From the NCBI GenBank assembly GCA_018671175.1, contig JABHIE010000015.1, positions 1-64,000 on the forward strand: a stretch of DNA of 64,000 nt. The letters are read 5' to 3'. Shown piece after piece: positions 54,951 to 63,656 of the stretch. The position numbers and the translations under genes were made by a program. Each line of letters opens with the position of its first letter. The first letter of the stretch is position 1. Origin of the DNA: Planctomycetota bacterium (lineage in GTDB: Bacteria > Planctomycetota > UBA1135). The notes under the pieces are model-generated. The model was not told the origin of the DNA. It was given only the letters and a program-made list of their open reading frames with translations, and did not search any database.

Positions 54951-56195
54951 CTAATGCTCAAGATGCGGAAGAATATGCCCCATTTTGTCGCGCTTAGTGC
55001 GCAAATAGGTGCAATTGTGCTCGCCAGCCTCGACCTGCAATGAAACCTGCTCGGTAATTTCGAGCCCATAACCTGCTAGCCCAGTGAGCTTTTTAGGGTT
55101 ATTCGTCAGCAAGCGCATGCGGCGCACACCCAAATCGCTCAAAATCTGAGCGCCAGTGCCGTAATTCCGCATGTCAGCGGGGTAGCCAAGTTTTTCGTTG
55201 GCCTCAACGGTGTCAAAGCCTTGGTCTTGCAGCTGATAGGCTCGCAATTTAGCCTCAAGCCCAATGCCACGCCCCTCTTGGCGGATGTAAAGCAACACCC
55301 CTTTGCCATCGCTCGCAATTTGCTGCATTGCCGCGTCAAGTTGCTGACCACAATCGCAACGGGCAGAGCCCAAAACATCGCCCGTCAAGCACTCAGAATG
55401 CACCCGCACGGTGACTGATTCTTCGAGCTTTTCAAACGGCACATTGTCGCCGTCTGGCGCATCAGACCAACCAAAAGTCAGCGCGACATGCTCTTTATCG
55501 TCATTAAGAGCCGTATAAAGATGTGCCGTAAAATCACCATAACGAGTCGGCATACGGACGCCCTGAACCCGGCGGTCAATCAACCGCTCGCGGCGGCGGC
55601 GGTACTCAATAAGAGCCTCAACCGTGACAATAGGCATATCGTATTTTTTGGCGAAAACCTCTAGTTCAGGCATGCGCGCCATGGTGCCGTCGTCATTCAT
55701 GATTTCGCAGATGACGCCACCCGCGCGGAGACCAGCAAGTCGAGCCAAGTCAACCGAGCCCTCAGTCTGCCCAGGGCGCACCAAAACGCCACCCTTTCGC
55801 GCCCGCAGAGGGAACATATGCCCAGGACGCGCTAAATCTTCTGGAACCGCATCAGGCTTGAGTGCCGTCAAGATGGTGTGCGAGCGATCAGCGGCAGAGA
55901 TGCCTGTCGTCACACCCTGACGCGCCTCAATCGATTCAAGGAAAGCCGTGCCCATACTTGATGTGTTGTCTGCGACCTGGGCGCGCAAGCCCAACTGATC
56001 ACAAATCGCACCATCAAGAGCAAGGCAAATCAGACCACCCGCTTCTTTTCGCATGAAGTTGATGATTTCAGGTGTGCACTTTTCAGCAGCAATCACCAAA
56101 TCGCCTTCATTTTCGCGTTTGGGGTCGTCAACAAGGATGACCATACGCCCCTCGGCAATGGCTTGAACGGACTCGTCGATTGTGGCGAAGTTCAT
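54951..56195 (-). CDS. ribBA: Bifunctional DHBP synthase / GTP cyclohydrolase II
   Basis: Makes both precursors of riboflavin. 414 residues: N-terminal RibB domain ([18 protein letters not shown] with metal-binding acidic residues; [24 protein letters not shown]-like [16 protein letters not shown]) and C-terminal RibA domain from about residue 210 with zinc site [21 protein letters not shown] (C-x10-C-x-C), and [10 protein letters not shown]. Predicted leaderless from TAAAAT 9 nt upstream. No FMN-riboswitch consensus is seen in the 125-nt upstream gap, but two inverted repeats are. Confidence 0.96.
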   Translation of the reverse strand: MNFATIDESVQAIAEGRMVILVDDPKRENEGDLVIAAEKCTPEIINFMRKEAGGLICLALDGAICDQLGLRAQVADNTSSMGTAFLESIEARQGVTTGISAADRSHTILTALKPDAVPEDLARPGHMFPLRARKGGVLVRPGQTEGSVDLARLAGLRAGGVICEIMNDDGTMARMPELEVFAKKYDMPIVTVEALIEYRRRRERLIDRRVQGVRMPTRYGDFTAHLYTALNDDKEHVALTFGWSDAPDGDNVPFEKLEESVTVRVHSECLTGDVLGSARCDCGQQLDAAMQQIASDGKGVLLYIRQEGRGIGLEAKLRAYQLQDQGFDTVEANEKLGYPADMRNYGTGAQILSDLGVRRMRLLTNNPKKLTGLAGYGLEITEQVSLQVEAGEHNCTYLRTKRDKMGHILPHLEH

Positions 56196-56204
56196 GAACT
56201 ATGT

Positions 56205-56210
56205 ATTTTA
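56205..56210 (-). promoter_or_regulatory. Candidate -10 (TAAAAT) of ribBA
   Basis: Minus-strand TAAAAT ends 9 nt before the ribBA ATG at 56195, inside an AT-rich stretch. Implies a leader of only a few nucleotides, leaving no room for an FMN riboswitch within the transcript. Confidence 0.45.
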
Positions 56211-56224
56211 ACTGTATTTTGTCA

Positions 56225-56266
56225 GCATCTGACGGATGCGTAAGTCGTTGCCTCGGCAACACTTAC
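56225..56266. promoter_or_regulatory. Two adjacent inverted repeats in the ribBA/protease intergenic region
   Basis: GCATC-TGACG-GATGC at 56225-56239 is followed at once by GTAAGT-C-GTTGCC-TC-GGCAAC-ACTTAC at 56240-56266 (12 pairs, one bulged C). They lie just upstream of the ribBA -10 and about 55 nt upstream of the protease GTG. Candidate operator sites or hairpins; nothing else is in this 125-nt gap. Confidence 0.45.
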
Positions 56267-56320
56267 AATTTTGTCCGCCTAGGATTTAGGATTTAAGCCT
56301 CAACGCCCGATAAACAAGAT

Positions 56321-57367
56321 GTGAAAACCGCCCAACTAGCCGCTTGGGGAGCAACCATCGCTGTGGTTGCTTCTGTCCTCCTTTCCGCTCTGCCACTCGC
56401 CGACATCGCAACTACCCGCATTAAAACGCAGGGGAAAGAGCTGCGAGGTTTGCAAGCCGAGATTGAATCTCTCCGCGCAGGCCAGGGGGAACTCTGGCAG
56501 GAGACTTATGGAATCGATCAGCGAGTTTTAGAAACCGACGACAAAGTCGATGTGACTTCAACCCGTCTCGCAGACTTAAAAAGCGAGTTAGTCGCTCGTG
56601 AAGCTGCTCGAACCGCTGCACAAGAAGCTTCGGCAAAAGCACATTCTCCTGCAGCCCGTCGCTCGGCATTGGTCCGCGACATTCTGAGCCCTGTTTTCCA
56701 ACTCTCCGGCGAAGGAGCTGTTGGCAGTGGCGTGTTGGTTTACAAAGGCAAGGACGAAAAGGGCTCTTATTACCTCGCTTTGAGCTGCTACCATGTGATT
56801 CGAGACATTTTGGGTTCGCGAAGCGGCGCGACCTTGCGAGATGATGTAGAAGTGCGCTTTGATGCCGTTGATGGCAAAGCGACCTACGCCACCGCACACA
56901 TGATTGAAGAGGATCTCAAAACAGATCTGGCCCTGCTCAGAATTGATACACATCTCGACCTAGGCCAACCAGCCCGCCTTGCGCCATCAAGTCGCATGAG
57001 CGATATTGAAGTTTTCTCGGATATCTACACTGTAGGCTGCCCACTCGGGACTGCCGCGCAAGCCACACGCGGCGAAATTAGCCGCACCTCGTGGGATGTC
57101 GATGGCGTCGACCACTGGATGCTGTCCAGCCCAGCCTATTTCGGCAACTCTGGCGGCGGTATTTTCTTGGCCGAGACCCACGAACTGATTGGTGTATTCA
57201 CCAAAATCTACACGCATGGTTCTTCACGCCCACAGGTCATCACCCATATGGGGTTGTCTGTGCCGCTTGACACCGTACTGGATTGGCTCTTGTCGAAAGG
57301 CTATGACTTCACCTCAAAGCAAGTGAAGCAAATTGGCTGGATTGCTGAAGCTAGCCATCAGGAATAG
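56321..57367 (+). CDS. Membrane-anchored trypsin-like serine peptidase
   Basis: 348 residues, GTG start. Membrane anchor LAAWGATIAVVASVLLSALPL, then a coiled coil at about residues 35-105 (KELRGLQAEIESLRAGQGEL...), then a chymotrypsin-fold domain. Catalytic triad visible: His in LSCYHVIRD, Asp in LKTDLALLRI, Ser in AYFGNSGGGIF. GVGSGV-like loop (GAVGSGVLVYKG) opens the domain. Related to the S1C/HtrA group but without a PDZ domain. Followed 35 nt later by another secreted peptidase-like gene with its own promoter hexamer. Confidence 0.87.
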   Translation: MKTAQLAAWGATIAVVASVLLSALPLADIATTRIKTQGKELRGLQAEIESLRAGQGELWQETYGIDQRVLETDDKVDVTSTRLADLKSELVAREAARTAAQEASAKAHSPAARRSALVRDILSPVFQLSGEGAVGSGVLVYKGKDEKGSYYLALSCYHVIRDILGSRSGATLRDDVEVRFDAVDGKATYATAHMIEEDLKTDLALLRIDTHLDLGQPARLAPSSRMSDIEVFSDIYTVGCPLGTAAQATRGEISRTSWDVDGVDHWMLSSPAYFGNSGGGIFLAETHELIGVFTKIYTHGSSRPQVITHMGLSVPLDTVLDWLLSKGYDFTSKQVKQIGWIAEASHQE

Positions 57368-57388
57368 CAAGGCGTCCCTACAAAATTG

Positions 57389-57394
57389 TAGACT
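57389..57394 (+). promoter_or_regulatory. Candidate -10 (TAGACT) for the HEASH protein gene
   Basis: TAGACT ends 8 nt before the ATG at 57403, predicting initiation at or beside the start codon. Located in the 35-nt gap between the two peptidase genes. Confidence 0.45.
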
Positions 57395-57402
57395 GAGCGG
57401 CG

Positions 57403-59988
57403 ATGCGTCGCATTCTGACCTCCCTACTCTTCGCGCTTTCGTTTTCGTCACTTCTTCCTGCAGCCCAGGAAGAAGTCAACTTTGACCAAGCGCGGCAATT
57501 TCTTCAAGCAGGCGAATTAGACAAAGCCTGGGATTCAGCATCCCGCACTCTTGCGGTTGTGCCCTATAGCCGCGAAGGCTATGGCGTCATGCGAGAAATC
57601 GCCAAAGCTGACGGCGATTTTGAGGCTGAGTTGCGCTGGGCGAAGTGGCAGTATTGGTCTCTTTATTACGATGGGCCGACCAAAGAAGCCGCGGCTTTAG
57701 CTGCTGAACTCGATGAGTTTTACCCCGACTGGAACGCTGAGGCCAAAACCTTACAAGACTGGGAAAGCACCGTTTACAAGGCAGCCAATTCAGCAAAATC
57801 GAGTAAGCAATACCGCCTAGCGGGGCATTTCTTAGACAAGTTGATTGGCTTGCACCCTTCCGACAGCAAGCTCAACAAAGAATATGGCAAGCTCATCAAA
57901 AAGGCGGGTAACGAGGTGAGCGGTGGCGCGTTTGCAGCGGCCGCTATTCGCCGTAAATCAAAGCGCTGGCTCGACAAACAAAACGCAAAGCACTCGGCCT
58001 GGGACAACGGCTTTGAGCGCAAGACAAAACACTATAAAATATTCACAAACATCTCTTGGCAATTTGCAGAAACAGCCGCTGCCGCAATGGATGAGATTAA
58101 TGAATTTTATCGCTGGGTTTACGATTATAAAAAGAGTGCAAAGGCAACCGTGTATTGCATGAAAAACCGTGGCGATTTCGACAAGGCCTCTGCCAAGTGG
58201 CACGGCAAAACGGTTGATGCGAGGGGCTACTGGACAGCTGGCCAACGATCCGTTTTCACTTATGACTACGGTGGCAACCAAATCGACATTTGGCGCACTT
58301 TATTCCATGAAGCAAGTCACCAATTTATGACTTTGCTTACGAACGACAACCACATCACCCCCACTTGGTTAAACGAAGGCACATCATCTTATTTCGAAGG
58401 TTGCGTCATTAAAGCTGACGGCACGATTCTTAAAAATGCTCCTGCGGAACATCGCCTCAGAGAATGGTGGTCGATTGAGCACTCACCAACCAAGCACAGT
58501 CTCTATGACATGATTTCGCATATCCGCAATGTTGGCGCGGACGAGACAGGCATGCTCAGTTTTGAGGGTCACTACTATTCTTATGCGTGGTCACTTGTTT
58601 ACTTTTTGCTCAACTACGAAGAGCACGACCGCCGAGTCGGCGTTGCGCTGACTGGCCTTGATGACTTAACTGACGACTTCAAAGAAACCTGGAAGCCCGG
58701 TCGTTTGGTTTACCGTGAGGCTTATCTGAAATACCTTCGTCATTTCAGCAAGCGCGGGTGCAAAGGCGATAAAGAGTATGCCTTTGAAATCGCGAAAAAA
58801 TACTTCGTCGATGAGATTGAAGACCCTGACATCAAAAACTGGGAGGCCTTCGAAAGGCGCTGGAGACTCTACACAACGGCACTTTACAACGAAATGGAAG
58901 CTGGGCCTGCCTTTGCTTATTTCCTGCAAGCACGAGCGCGTGGCTATCTTGCCGTCGGTGATTTTGAGCGCGCGCGAGTTGTTGCCGAACAAGCTGACGC
59001 CAAGCGGATCAACAATGCCACAACTTATGGTTTACTCGCTGATGCTTATCTTGGCGAGAAGCAAGAAGGCGAAGCGGTCTACTGGATGACAAGGCGCTGG
59101 GAATTGCTCTGGGAAGCAAATCAGCTCGAAGAGCTTGCAGAAGCCGAAACCTGGCTCAAAGAAAATGGTGGCGGGAAAATCCTTAAGGAATACTGCGGCC
59201 CGACAAAAGACGCTGCCGCAAATATCGAAACTCTCATGGATACCGCTGTCGACGCCCACCACCCAATCTTGGCTTCCTTGTTTGCATCGCACGCTTTGAG
59301 AGCCTTTGATTCAGAGCAAATCACACTCTTAGAGGCAAGCCAGACTTACGCTGAGGCGGCAGATCAAGACTTGCGCATGTGGCGCCGAGTGTTCCAAGGT
59401 TCCGCTCAAGACAATGTCGTCAGCCGTGATGGCACAGAAGAGCTTATTGGCTATCAAGCCAACGGTGTGCTCTTAAATAATCCTCCCGGCGGCGCATCCG
59501 CCGAATTGATTTGCCGCGATCACGGTGTCGCCAATTTGATTCTGCCTTACAGCATTCGTGGCACCGCCGAATGGGAAGGCGAATACGGTGCGGGCATGCA
59601 ATTCGGCTTTGGTTTACGCGGCAACCCGCAAGTCGGTTTCAACTTGCTAGGCCGCAAACAAAATGAGGATAAAATTGTTGAATTCTACACAGTTACTCTT
59701 GTGTCTGATTTCAACTCCGGCAGCACTATTTATAAGCCAAGTTTCCATGGCGGCATGGCATTCGAAGGCGGTGATAATGGGCTTTACAAAATGGACTTCT
59801 CGCTTCAGGTCGACAAAAATGGGCTTGGCTTTATCACTATTGATGAAAATGACCCCGTTGCCTTCCCTGAGCAATTCAAACCGGAAAAATTAACGGGTAG
59901 CTTTGCCATCCGTGCGAGTGATGAATCAGTTGCACTGTTTTCGAATATCGAAGTTTTGCCCAACACTCCATTCTGGCCTGTTGAATAA
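57403..59988 (+). CDS. Secreted gluzincin-like protein with TPR-like helices
   Basis: 861 residues with signal peptide ILTSLLFALSFSSLLPAAQ. Helical TPR-like part first (FDQARQFLQAGELDKAWDSA), then at about residues 300-325 FHEASHQFMTLLTNDNHITPTWLNEGTSSYFEG: HExxH plus the downstream NEG-x-x-x-Y-x-E, the gluzincin (peptidase MA-like) zinc arrangement. Later helical repeats (ALYNEMEAGPAFAYFLQARARGYL) and a C-terminal beta-sandwich (about 690-861) that looks like a laminin-G/concanavalin-like module. Likely a periplasmic or outer-surface metallopeptidase, but some relatives are annotated only as domains of unknown function. A terminator lies 44 nt downstream. Confidence 0.78.
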   Translation: MRRILTSLLFALSFSSLLPAAQEEVNFDQARQFLQAGELDKAWDSASRTLAVVPYSREGYGVMREIAKADGDFEAELRWAKWQYWSLYYDGPTKEAAALAAELDEFYPDWNAEAKTLQDWESTVYKAANSAKSSKQYRLAGHFLDKLIGLHPSDSKLNKEYGKLIKKAGNEVSGGAFAAAAIRRKSKRWLDKQNAKHSAWDNGFERKTKHYKIFTNISWQFAETAAAAMDEINEFYRWVYDYKKSAKATVYCMKNRGDFDKASAKWHGKTVDARGYWTAGQRSVFTYDYGGNQIDIWRTLFHEASHQFMTLLTNDNHITPTWLNEGTSSYFEGCVIKADGTILKNAPAEHRLREWWSIEHSPTKHSLYDMISHIRNVGADETGMLSFEGHYYSYAWSLVYFLLNYEEHDRRVGVALTGLDDLTDDFKETWKPGRLVYREAYLKYLRHFSKRGCKGDKEYAFEIAKKYFVDEIEDPDIKNWEAFERRWRLYTTALYNEMEAGPAFAYFLQARARGYLAVGDFERARVVAEQADAKRINNATTYGLLADAYLGEKQEGEAVYWMTRRWELLWEANQLEELAEAETWLKENGGGKILKEYCGPTKDAAANIETLMDTAVDAHHPILASLFASHALRAFDSEQITLLEASQTYAEAADQDLRMWRRVFQGSAQDNVVSRDGTEELIGYQANGVLLNNPPGGASAELICRDHGVANLILPYSIRGTAEWEGEYGAGMQFGFGLRGNPQVGFNLLGRKQNEDKIVEFYTVTLVSDFNSGSTIYKPSFHGGMAFEGGDNGLYKMDFSLQVDKNGLGFITIDENDPVAFPEQFKPEKLTGSFAIRASDESVALFSNIEVLPNTPFWPVE

Positions 59989-60012
59989 TTTAGGCTCTTG
60001 CGAGGGCAATAC

Positions 60013-60975
60013 TCACCGCGCTCGCAACGATAACCCACCGCCTGAAATGCTTAGGCGGTGGGTTTCGTTTATGGCGGCTGAACCGTTACGGGCGAGCGCA
60101 CCTTCAAGATTGAGCAGGCGTGTGGGCGACACCGTTTCGCCCAGGTCTCTTAAGTGCTTAGCGACAGCCTGCCGCCGCAAGTAACTCGGGAGCCCCCTCC
60201 AGTCGGTCTCGGCTTGGAGCAGCAAATCGCCCAAACTCTCTTGCCAGTCTTCGACTTCGGCGGCAAGGCGATTCAAGGCCAAAATGGGGTCGCCCGTGGC
60301 CAGATGCTCCAACCCTGGCATGACTTCGTGCCGCAGGAAATTTCGAGCGGCAACGGTCGAGTCTGCATTGCTGAGGTCTTCGACCCACTCTTGCCCAGCA
60401 TCAACGAGGGCTTCTCGAACATCATCCGCTCGCAAATGAAGCATCGGGCGGTAAAGATCAATGCCCTGGGCCAAACTGCGTCGAGCTGGAATCCCGGCTA
60501 AACCTCGAATGCCCGTGCCACGCATCAGGCGCATCAGAATCGTCTCGGCAGAATCATCTGCAGTGTGAGCTGTTAACACAAGGCTTGCGCCTAGTATCAG
60601 GGCCTCGTCTGCTAAGAGCTGGTAGCGAAACCGTCGCCAATCCGCCTCATTCTTGCCGGCCGGATGCGCCAATCGCAACACTTTTGCGTCGTAGCCCATA
60701 TCGGTTAGCAACTCCACGGCGCGCTCAGCGTCTGCCGACGACTCAGGCCTGAGGCCATGATCCACCACGCGCGCAAAGATCGATGGATGATTTTGACCAT
60801 CCGGATCACTGCTTTCTGCCCCCCCGCGAGTCGCCAGACTTTGGCAAGCATGCGCTAAAAACATGGAATCCGCACCGCCTGAGCAAGCGAGTAAAGCCCC
60901 ACTGCCACCTGCCCCGTCAAGAGCAGATTTAACTTCTTTGCAAACAGTCGTGAAAAGGGGTGACGAAGATGTCAT
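60013..60975 (-). CDS. tilS: tRNA(Ile)-lysidine synthetase
   Basis: Modifies C34 of the CAU tRNA-Ile to lysidine so that it reads AUA. 320 residues from ATG 60975 (the track start at 61062 would overlap the gap gene). Seen: PP-loop GALLACSGGADSMFLAHAC, VDHGLRPESSADAE, KNEADWRRFRYQLL, TAHTADDSAETILMRLMRGTGIRGLAG. The C-terminal TilS-specific region is short. Its last ~15 codons coincide with the opposing gene's terminator hairpin. Confidence 0.95.
   Translation of the reverse strand: MTSSSPLFTTVCKEVKSALDGAGGSGALLACSGGADSMFLAHACQSLATRGGAESSDPDGQNHPSIFARVVDHGLRPESSADAERAVELLTDMGYDAKVLRLAHPAGKNEADWRRFRYQLLADEALILGASLVLTAHTADDSAETILMRLMRGTGIRGLAGIPARRSLAQGIDLYRPMLHLRADDVREALVDAGQEWVEDLSNADSTVAARNFLRHEVMPGLEHLATGDPILALNRLAAEVEDWQESLGDLLLQAETDWRGLPSYLRRQAVAKHLRDLGETVSPTRLLNLEGALARNGSAAINETHRLSISGGGLSLRAR
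60032..60064 (+). terminator. Intrinsic terminator overlapping the tilS 3' coding end
   Basis: 12-bp perfect stem AACCCACCGCCT with 9-nt loop, then TCGTTT on the plus strand. It ends transcription of the HEASH gene while encoding the C-terminal residues (about ISGGG) of tilS on the other strand. Confidence 0.75.
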
Positions 60976-61036
60976 TTCTGACCTAAAATTGCCTGCTTCC
61001 CCCCTCAGCTTCAACCGGAAAATCACAATTCCAAAA

Positions 61037-62050
61037 ATGTCTACCCCCAGAGTTGCCATCAACGGCTACGGCCGCATCGGTCGCCTAGCCCTCCGTCAAA
61101 TGCTTGCTAGCGATGATTTTGAAGTCGTCGCCGTGAATTCCAGCGCTGATCCTGCAACGCGCGCCCATCTTTTGGGTTACGACACCATGCATGGCCGCTT
61201 CGGAAACGAGATTACGGCCGACGAAAGCAGCATGACCGTCGATGGCCATAAATTCCATGTCGTCAAAGAGCGCAACCCAGCTGACTTGCCCTGGGGCGAG
61301 CTTGAAGTTGACATCGTGCTTGAATGCACCGGCGCTTTTCGTTCCCGCTCGCTTCTTGAAAAGCATCTCGAAGCTGGTGCCAAAAAAGTCGTCTTGAGCG
61401 CGCCGGCAAAAGATGAAATTGACGCCACGGTTGTTTTGGGGGTCAATGACGACATCCTTGAGCCTGGGCATCGGATTGTTTCAAACGCATCCTGCACGAC
61501 TAATTGCCTCGCACCTGTCGCCAAAGCGATTCATGATGCTTTCGGGATTGATCATGGTTTGATTACCACGATTCACGCCTACACGGCATCGCAGAATGTT
61601 CTTGATGCACGCCATAAAGATTTGCGTCGTGCTCGTGCTTGCGCAATGAATATCATCCCGACAACAACGGGTGCTGCCCGCGCGGTTGGGCAAGTGCTGC
61701 CTGAGCTCGCCGGCAAACTTGATGGCATGGCTATGCGCGTGCCTGTCGCAAATGGATCATGCGTTGACCTCACTTGCGTGGTCGATCGCGAAGTGACTGC
61801 TGCTGAAGTCAACGCAGCCATCCGTGCGGCCGCCGAAGGCTCAATGAAGGGCTACCTCAAATACAGCGAGCTGCCACTTGTTTCGAGCGACATCGTTGGC
61901 GACCCGTCCTCTTCGATTTTTGACAGCCCGTTGACGACTACCATGGGTCGCACCGTAAAAATCATCACTTGGTATGACAACGAGTGGGGCTATTCCAGCC
62001 GCGTCGTTGATTTGATTGCTCGCCTTCACAAGCTCGGCTACCAAGCCTAG
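61037..62050 (+). CDS. gap: Glyceraldehyde-3-phosphate dehydrogenase, type I
   Basis: 337 residues from ATG 61037 (the track start at 60863 lies inside tilS and before the Rossmann start). NAD-binding VAINGYGRIGRLALRQ, catalytic Cys in SNASCTTNCLAPVAK, catalytic His in TIHAYTASQN, and NEWGYSSRVVDL at the end. Oxidises glyceraldehyde-3-phosphate to 1,3-bisphosphoglycerate, the next gene using the product. 20 nt before pgk, so one operon. Confidence 0.97.
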   Translation: MSTPRVAINGYGRIGRLALRQMLASDDFEVVAVNSSADPATRAHLLGYDTMHGRFGNEITADESSMTVDGHKFHVVKERNPADLPWGELEVDIVLECTGAFRSRSLLEKHLEAGAKKVVLSAPAKDEIDATVVLGVNDDILEPGHRIVSNASCTTNCLAPVAKAIHDAFGIDHGLITTIHAYTASQNVLDARHKDLRRARACAMNIIPTTTGAARAVGQVLPELAGKLDGMAMRVPVANGSCVDLTCVVDREVTAAEVNAAIRAAAEGSMKGYLKYSELPLVSSDIVGDPSSSIFDSPLTTTMGRTVKIITWYDNEWGYSSRVVDLIARLHKLGYQA

Positions 62051-62070
62051 TTGCTCTTCAAGAGACCGCC

Positions 62071-63279
62071 ATGAGCCTCAACAAAAAAACACTGCAGAGC
62101 ATCGAACCTGCAGGCAAACGAGTATTTGTGCGTGTTGATTTCAATGTGCCGCTCACTGACCTCAGCCCTGATGGCCAACGCGCTGTATCCGATGACACAC
62201 GCATCCAGGCTGCCCTGCCCACTTTGCGATTCCTGCTCGAAGCGGGTGCTGCCGTCATCGTGGCCTCTCATCTCGGTCGGCCCAAAGGCGAAGTGAAAGA
62301 AGAGTTACGGATGTCCCCCGTCGCGGCTCATTTGGCCACTTTACTTAATGGGTTTGTCGTCCACGCGGCAGACGACACGATTGGCCCTGATGCTCAAGCA
62401 AAAGTTTCGGCCTTGAAACCAGGTGAGCTTTTGCTTCTTGAAAACCTTCGCTTTGATGCGGGTGAAAAAAGTGGCGATTCTGCTTTTTCAGCGGCGCTAG
62501 CGCAATACGCCGACATCTATGTCAATGATGCGTTTGGCACTTGTCATCGCGCACACGCATCAATGGCGGGCGTACCTGCGCTTGTCAAACCTGCCGTTGC
62601 GGGGTTGCTCCTTGAAAAAGAAATTCATGCTTTTGATGCCGTCCTTGGCAATGGCAAACGCCCCGTTGTCGCCATTATTGGTGGCGCGAAAGTGAGCGAT
62701 AAGATTGTCATCCTCGAGAATTTATTGCCCAAAGTTGATGCCGTTTTGATTGGCGGCGGCATGGCCTACACTTTTTTAGCGGCTCAAGGCATTGCCATTG
62801 GCGACTCGTTGCTTGAGCAAGAGCGCATCGAAACAGCCAAGGCTATCTTGGTGAAAGCAAACGAGCTGGGTGTCGACTTGCTCTTGCCAACAGACCATAT
62901 TGCGGCTGACCGTTTTGCCGCCGATGCTCAGACTCAGGTGGTTGAAGGGGGCATCCCTGACGGTTACATGGGGCTCGACATTGGTCCCGTGACTCAGGCT
63001 CAATTTGCGACTCGTGCTGCGGCGGCTGGCACCGTGGTCTGGAATGGCCCAATGGGTGTTTTTGAAATGCCCGCATTTGCCGGCGGCACATTAACCATTG
63101 CGCAAGCTCTTGCCGACTCAGATTGCACATCCGTGATTGGCGGCGGCGATTCGGTCGCTGCGATTAAACAAAACGGTCTAGCGGATCAAGTCACGCACAT
63201 CTCAACCGGTGGTGGCGCGTTCCTAGAAATGCTCGAAGGCAAAACGCTGCCCGGCTTTGCTGCGCTTGACGACAACTAA
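62071..63279 (+). CDS. pgk: Phosphoglycerate kinase
   Basis: 402 residues. RVDFNVPL and [11 protein letters not shown] near the start, [15 protein letters not shown]-like [33 protein letters not shown] with the hinge lysine, and the C-terminal [34 protein letters not shown]. Transfers phosphate from 1,3-bisphosphoglycerate to ADP. Second gene after gap; length normal (about 390-420). Confidence 0.97.
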   Translation: MSLNKKTLQSIEPAGKRVFVRVDFNVPLTDLSPDGQRAVSDDTRIQAALPTLRFLLEAGAAVIVASHLGRPKGEVKEELRMSPVAAHLATLLNGFVVHAADDTIGPDAQAKVSALKPGELLLLENLRFDAGEKSGDSAFSAALAQYADIYVNDAFGTCHRAHASMAGVPALVKPAVAGLLLEKEIHAFDAVLGNGKRPVVAIIGGAKVSDKIVILENLLPKVDAVLIGGGMAYTFLAAQGIAIGDSLLEQERIETAKAILVKANELGVDLLLPTDHIAADRFAADAQTQVVEGGIPDGYMGLDIGPVTQAQFATRAAAAGTVVWNGPMGVFEMPAFAGGTLTIAQALADSDCTSVIGGGDSVAAIKQNGLADQVTHISTGGGAFLEMLEGKTLPGFAALDDN

Positions 63280-63300
63280 TCTGTTGCGCAATTTGAGAAA

Positions 63301-63618
63301 CTAGTCGGTTGCTTTATCAACCGCATCTTCGGCGGCCCGCTGAAATTGCTCTTCAACAAATTCGGCGCCATCTTCGATTTTTTCAGCAGCTTCGCTAGCA
63401 CCACGGCGGACGGCTTTTTCGGTCTTGGCCTCGTCGTAGAAAAAATATGAAGCCAAAATCAAAACGGCCAAGACAATCAAGCCGACGAGCAATGCCTTAA
63501 TTGCTTTTTTGAAAAGCCAAAGGAAAAGCACAGCAAGCGCAAGCATCGCTACCGCGCCCACGATGGGCTGCTCTTGGAAGAACACTTTAAATTCCTCTAA
63601 CCAGGTCGCTGGATTCAT
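63301..63618 (-). CDS. Small bitopic membrane protein (hypothetical)
   Basis: 105 residues from ATG 63618. Two adjacent hydrophobic segments, IVGAVAMLALAVLFLWLF and ALLVGLIVLAVLILASYFFY, separated by a short KKAIK link, then a highly charged helical tail (KTEKAVRRGASEAAEKIEDGAEFVEEQFQRAAEDAVDKATD). No family recognised. The shorter start is chosen because TATCCT ends 6 nt before it and the longer N-terminus lacks coding character. Lies on the opposite strand between pgk and rpe. Confidence 0.7.
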   Translation of the reverse strand: MNPATWLEEFKVFFQEQPIVGAVAMLALAVLFLWLFKKAIKALLVGLIVLAVLILASYFFYDEAKTEKAVRRGASEAAEKIEDGAEFVEEQFQRAAEDAVDKATD

Positions 63619-63624
63619 GCACAC

Positions 63625-63650
63625 AGGATACCACCCACCCGCGCTAGAAT
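63625..63650. promoter_or_regulatory. Divergent -10 elements (TATCCT on -, TAGAAT on +)
   Basis: TATCCT (63630-63625, minus) is 6 nt from the ATG at 63618; TAGAAT (63645-63650, plus) is 6 nt from the rpe ATG at 63657. Here the two hexamers are close but do not overlap. Both predict leaderless messages. Confidence 0.5.
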
Positions 63651-63656
63651 CATGCC

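Noticed and set aside
56196-56320. FMN riboswitch upstream of ribBA
   Set aside because: No RFN consensus in the short gap and the predicted transcript start is near the ATG.
60863-61036. N-terminal extension of gap (track start 60863)
   Set aside because: It lies over the tilS 5' end and precedes the canonical VAINGYGRIGR start.
60976-61062. Longer tilS N-terminus from the track
   Set aside because: Would overlap the gap start and adds sequence with no family similarity; ATG 60975 fits.
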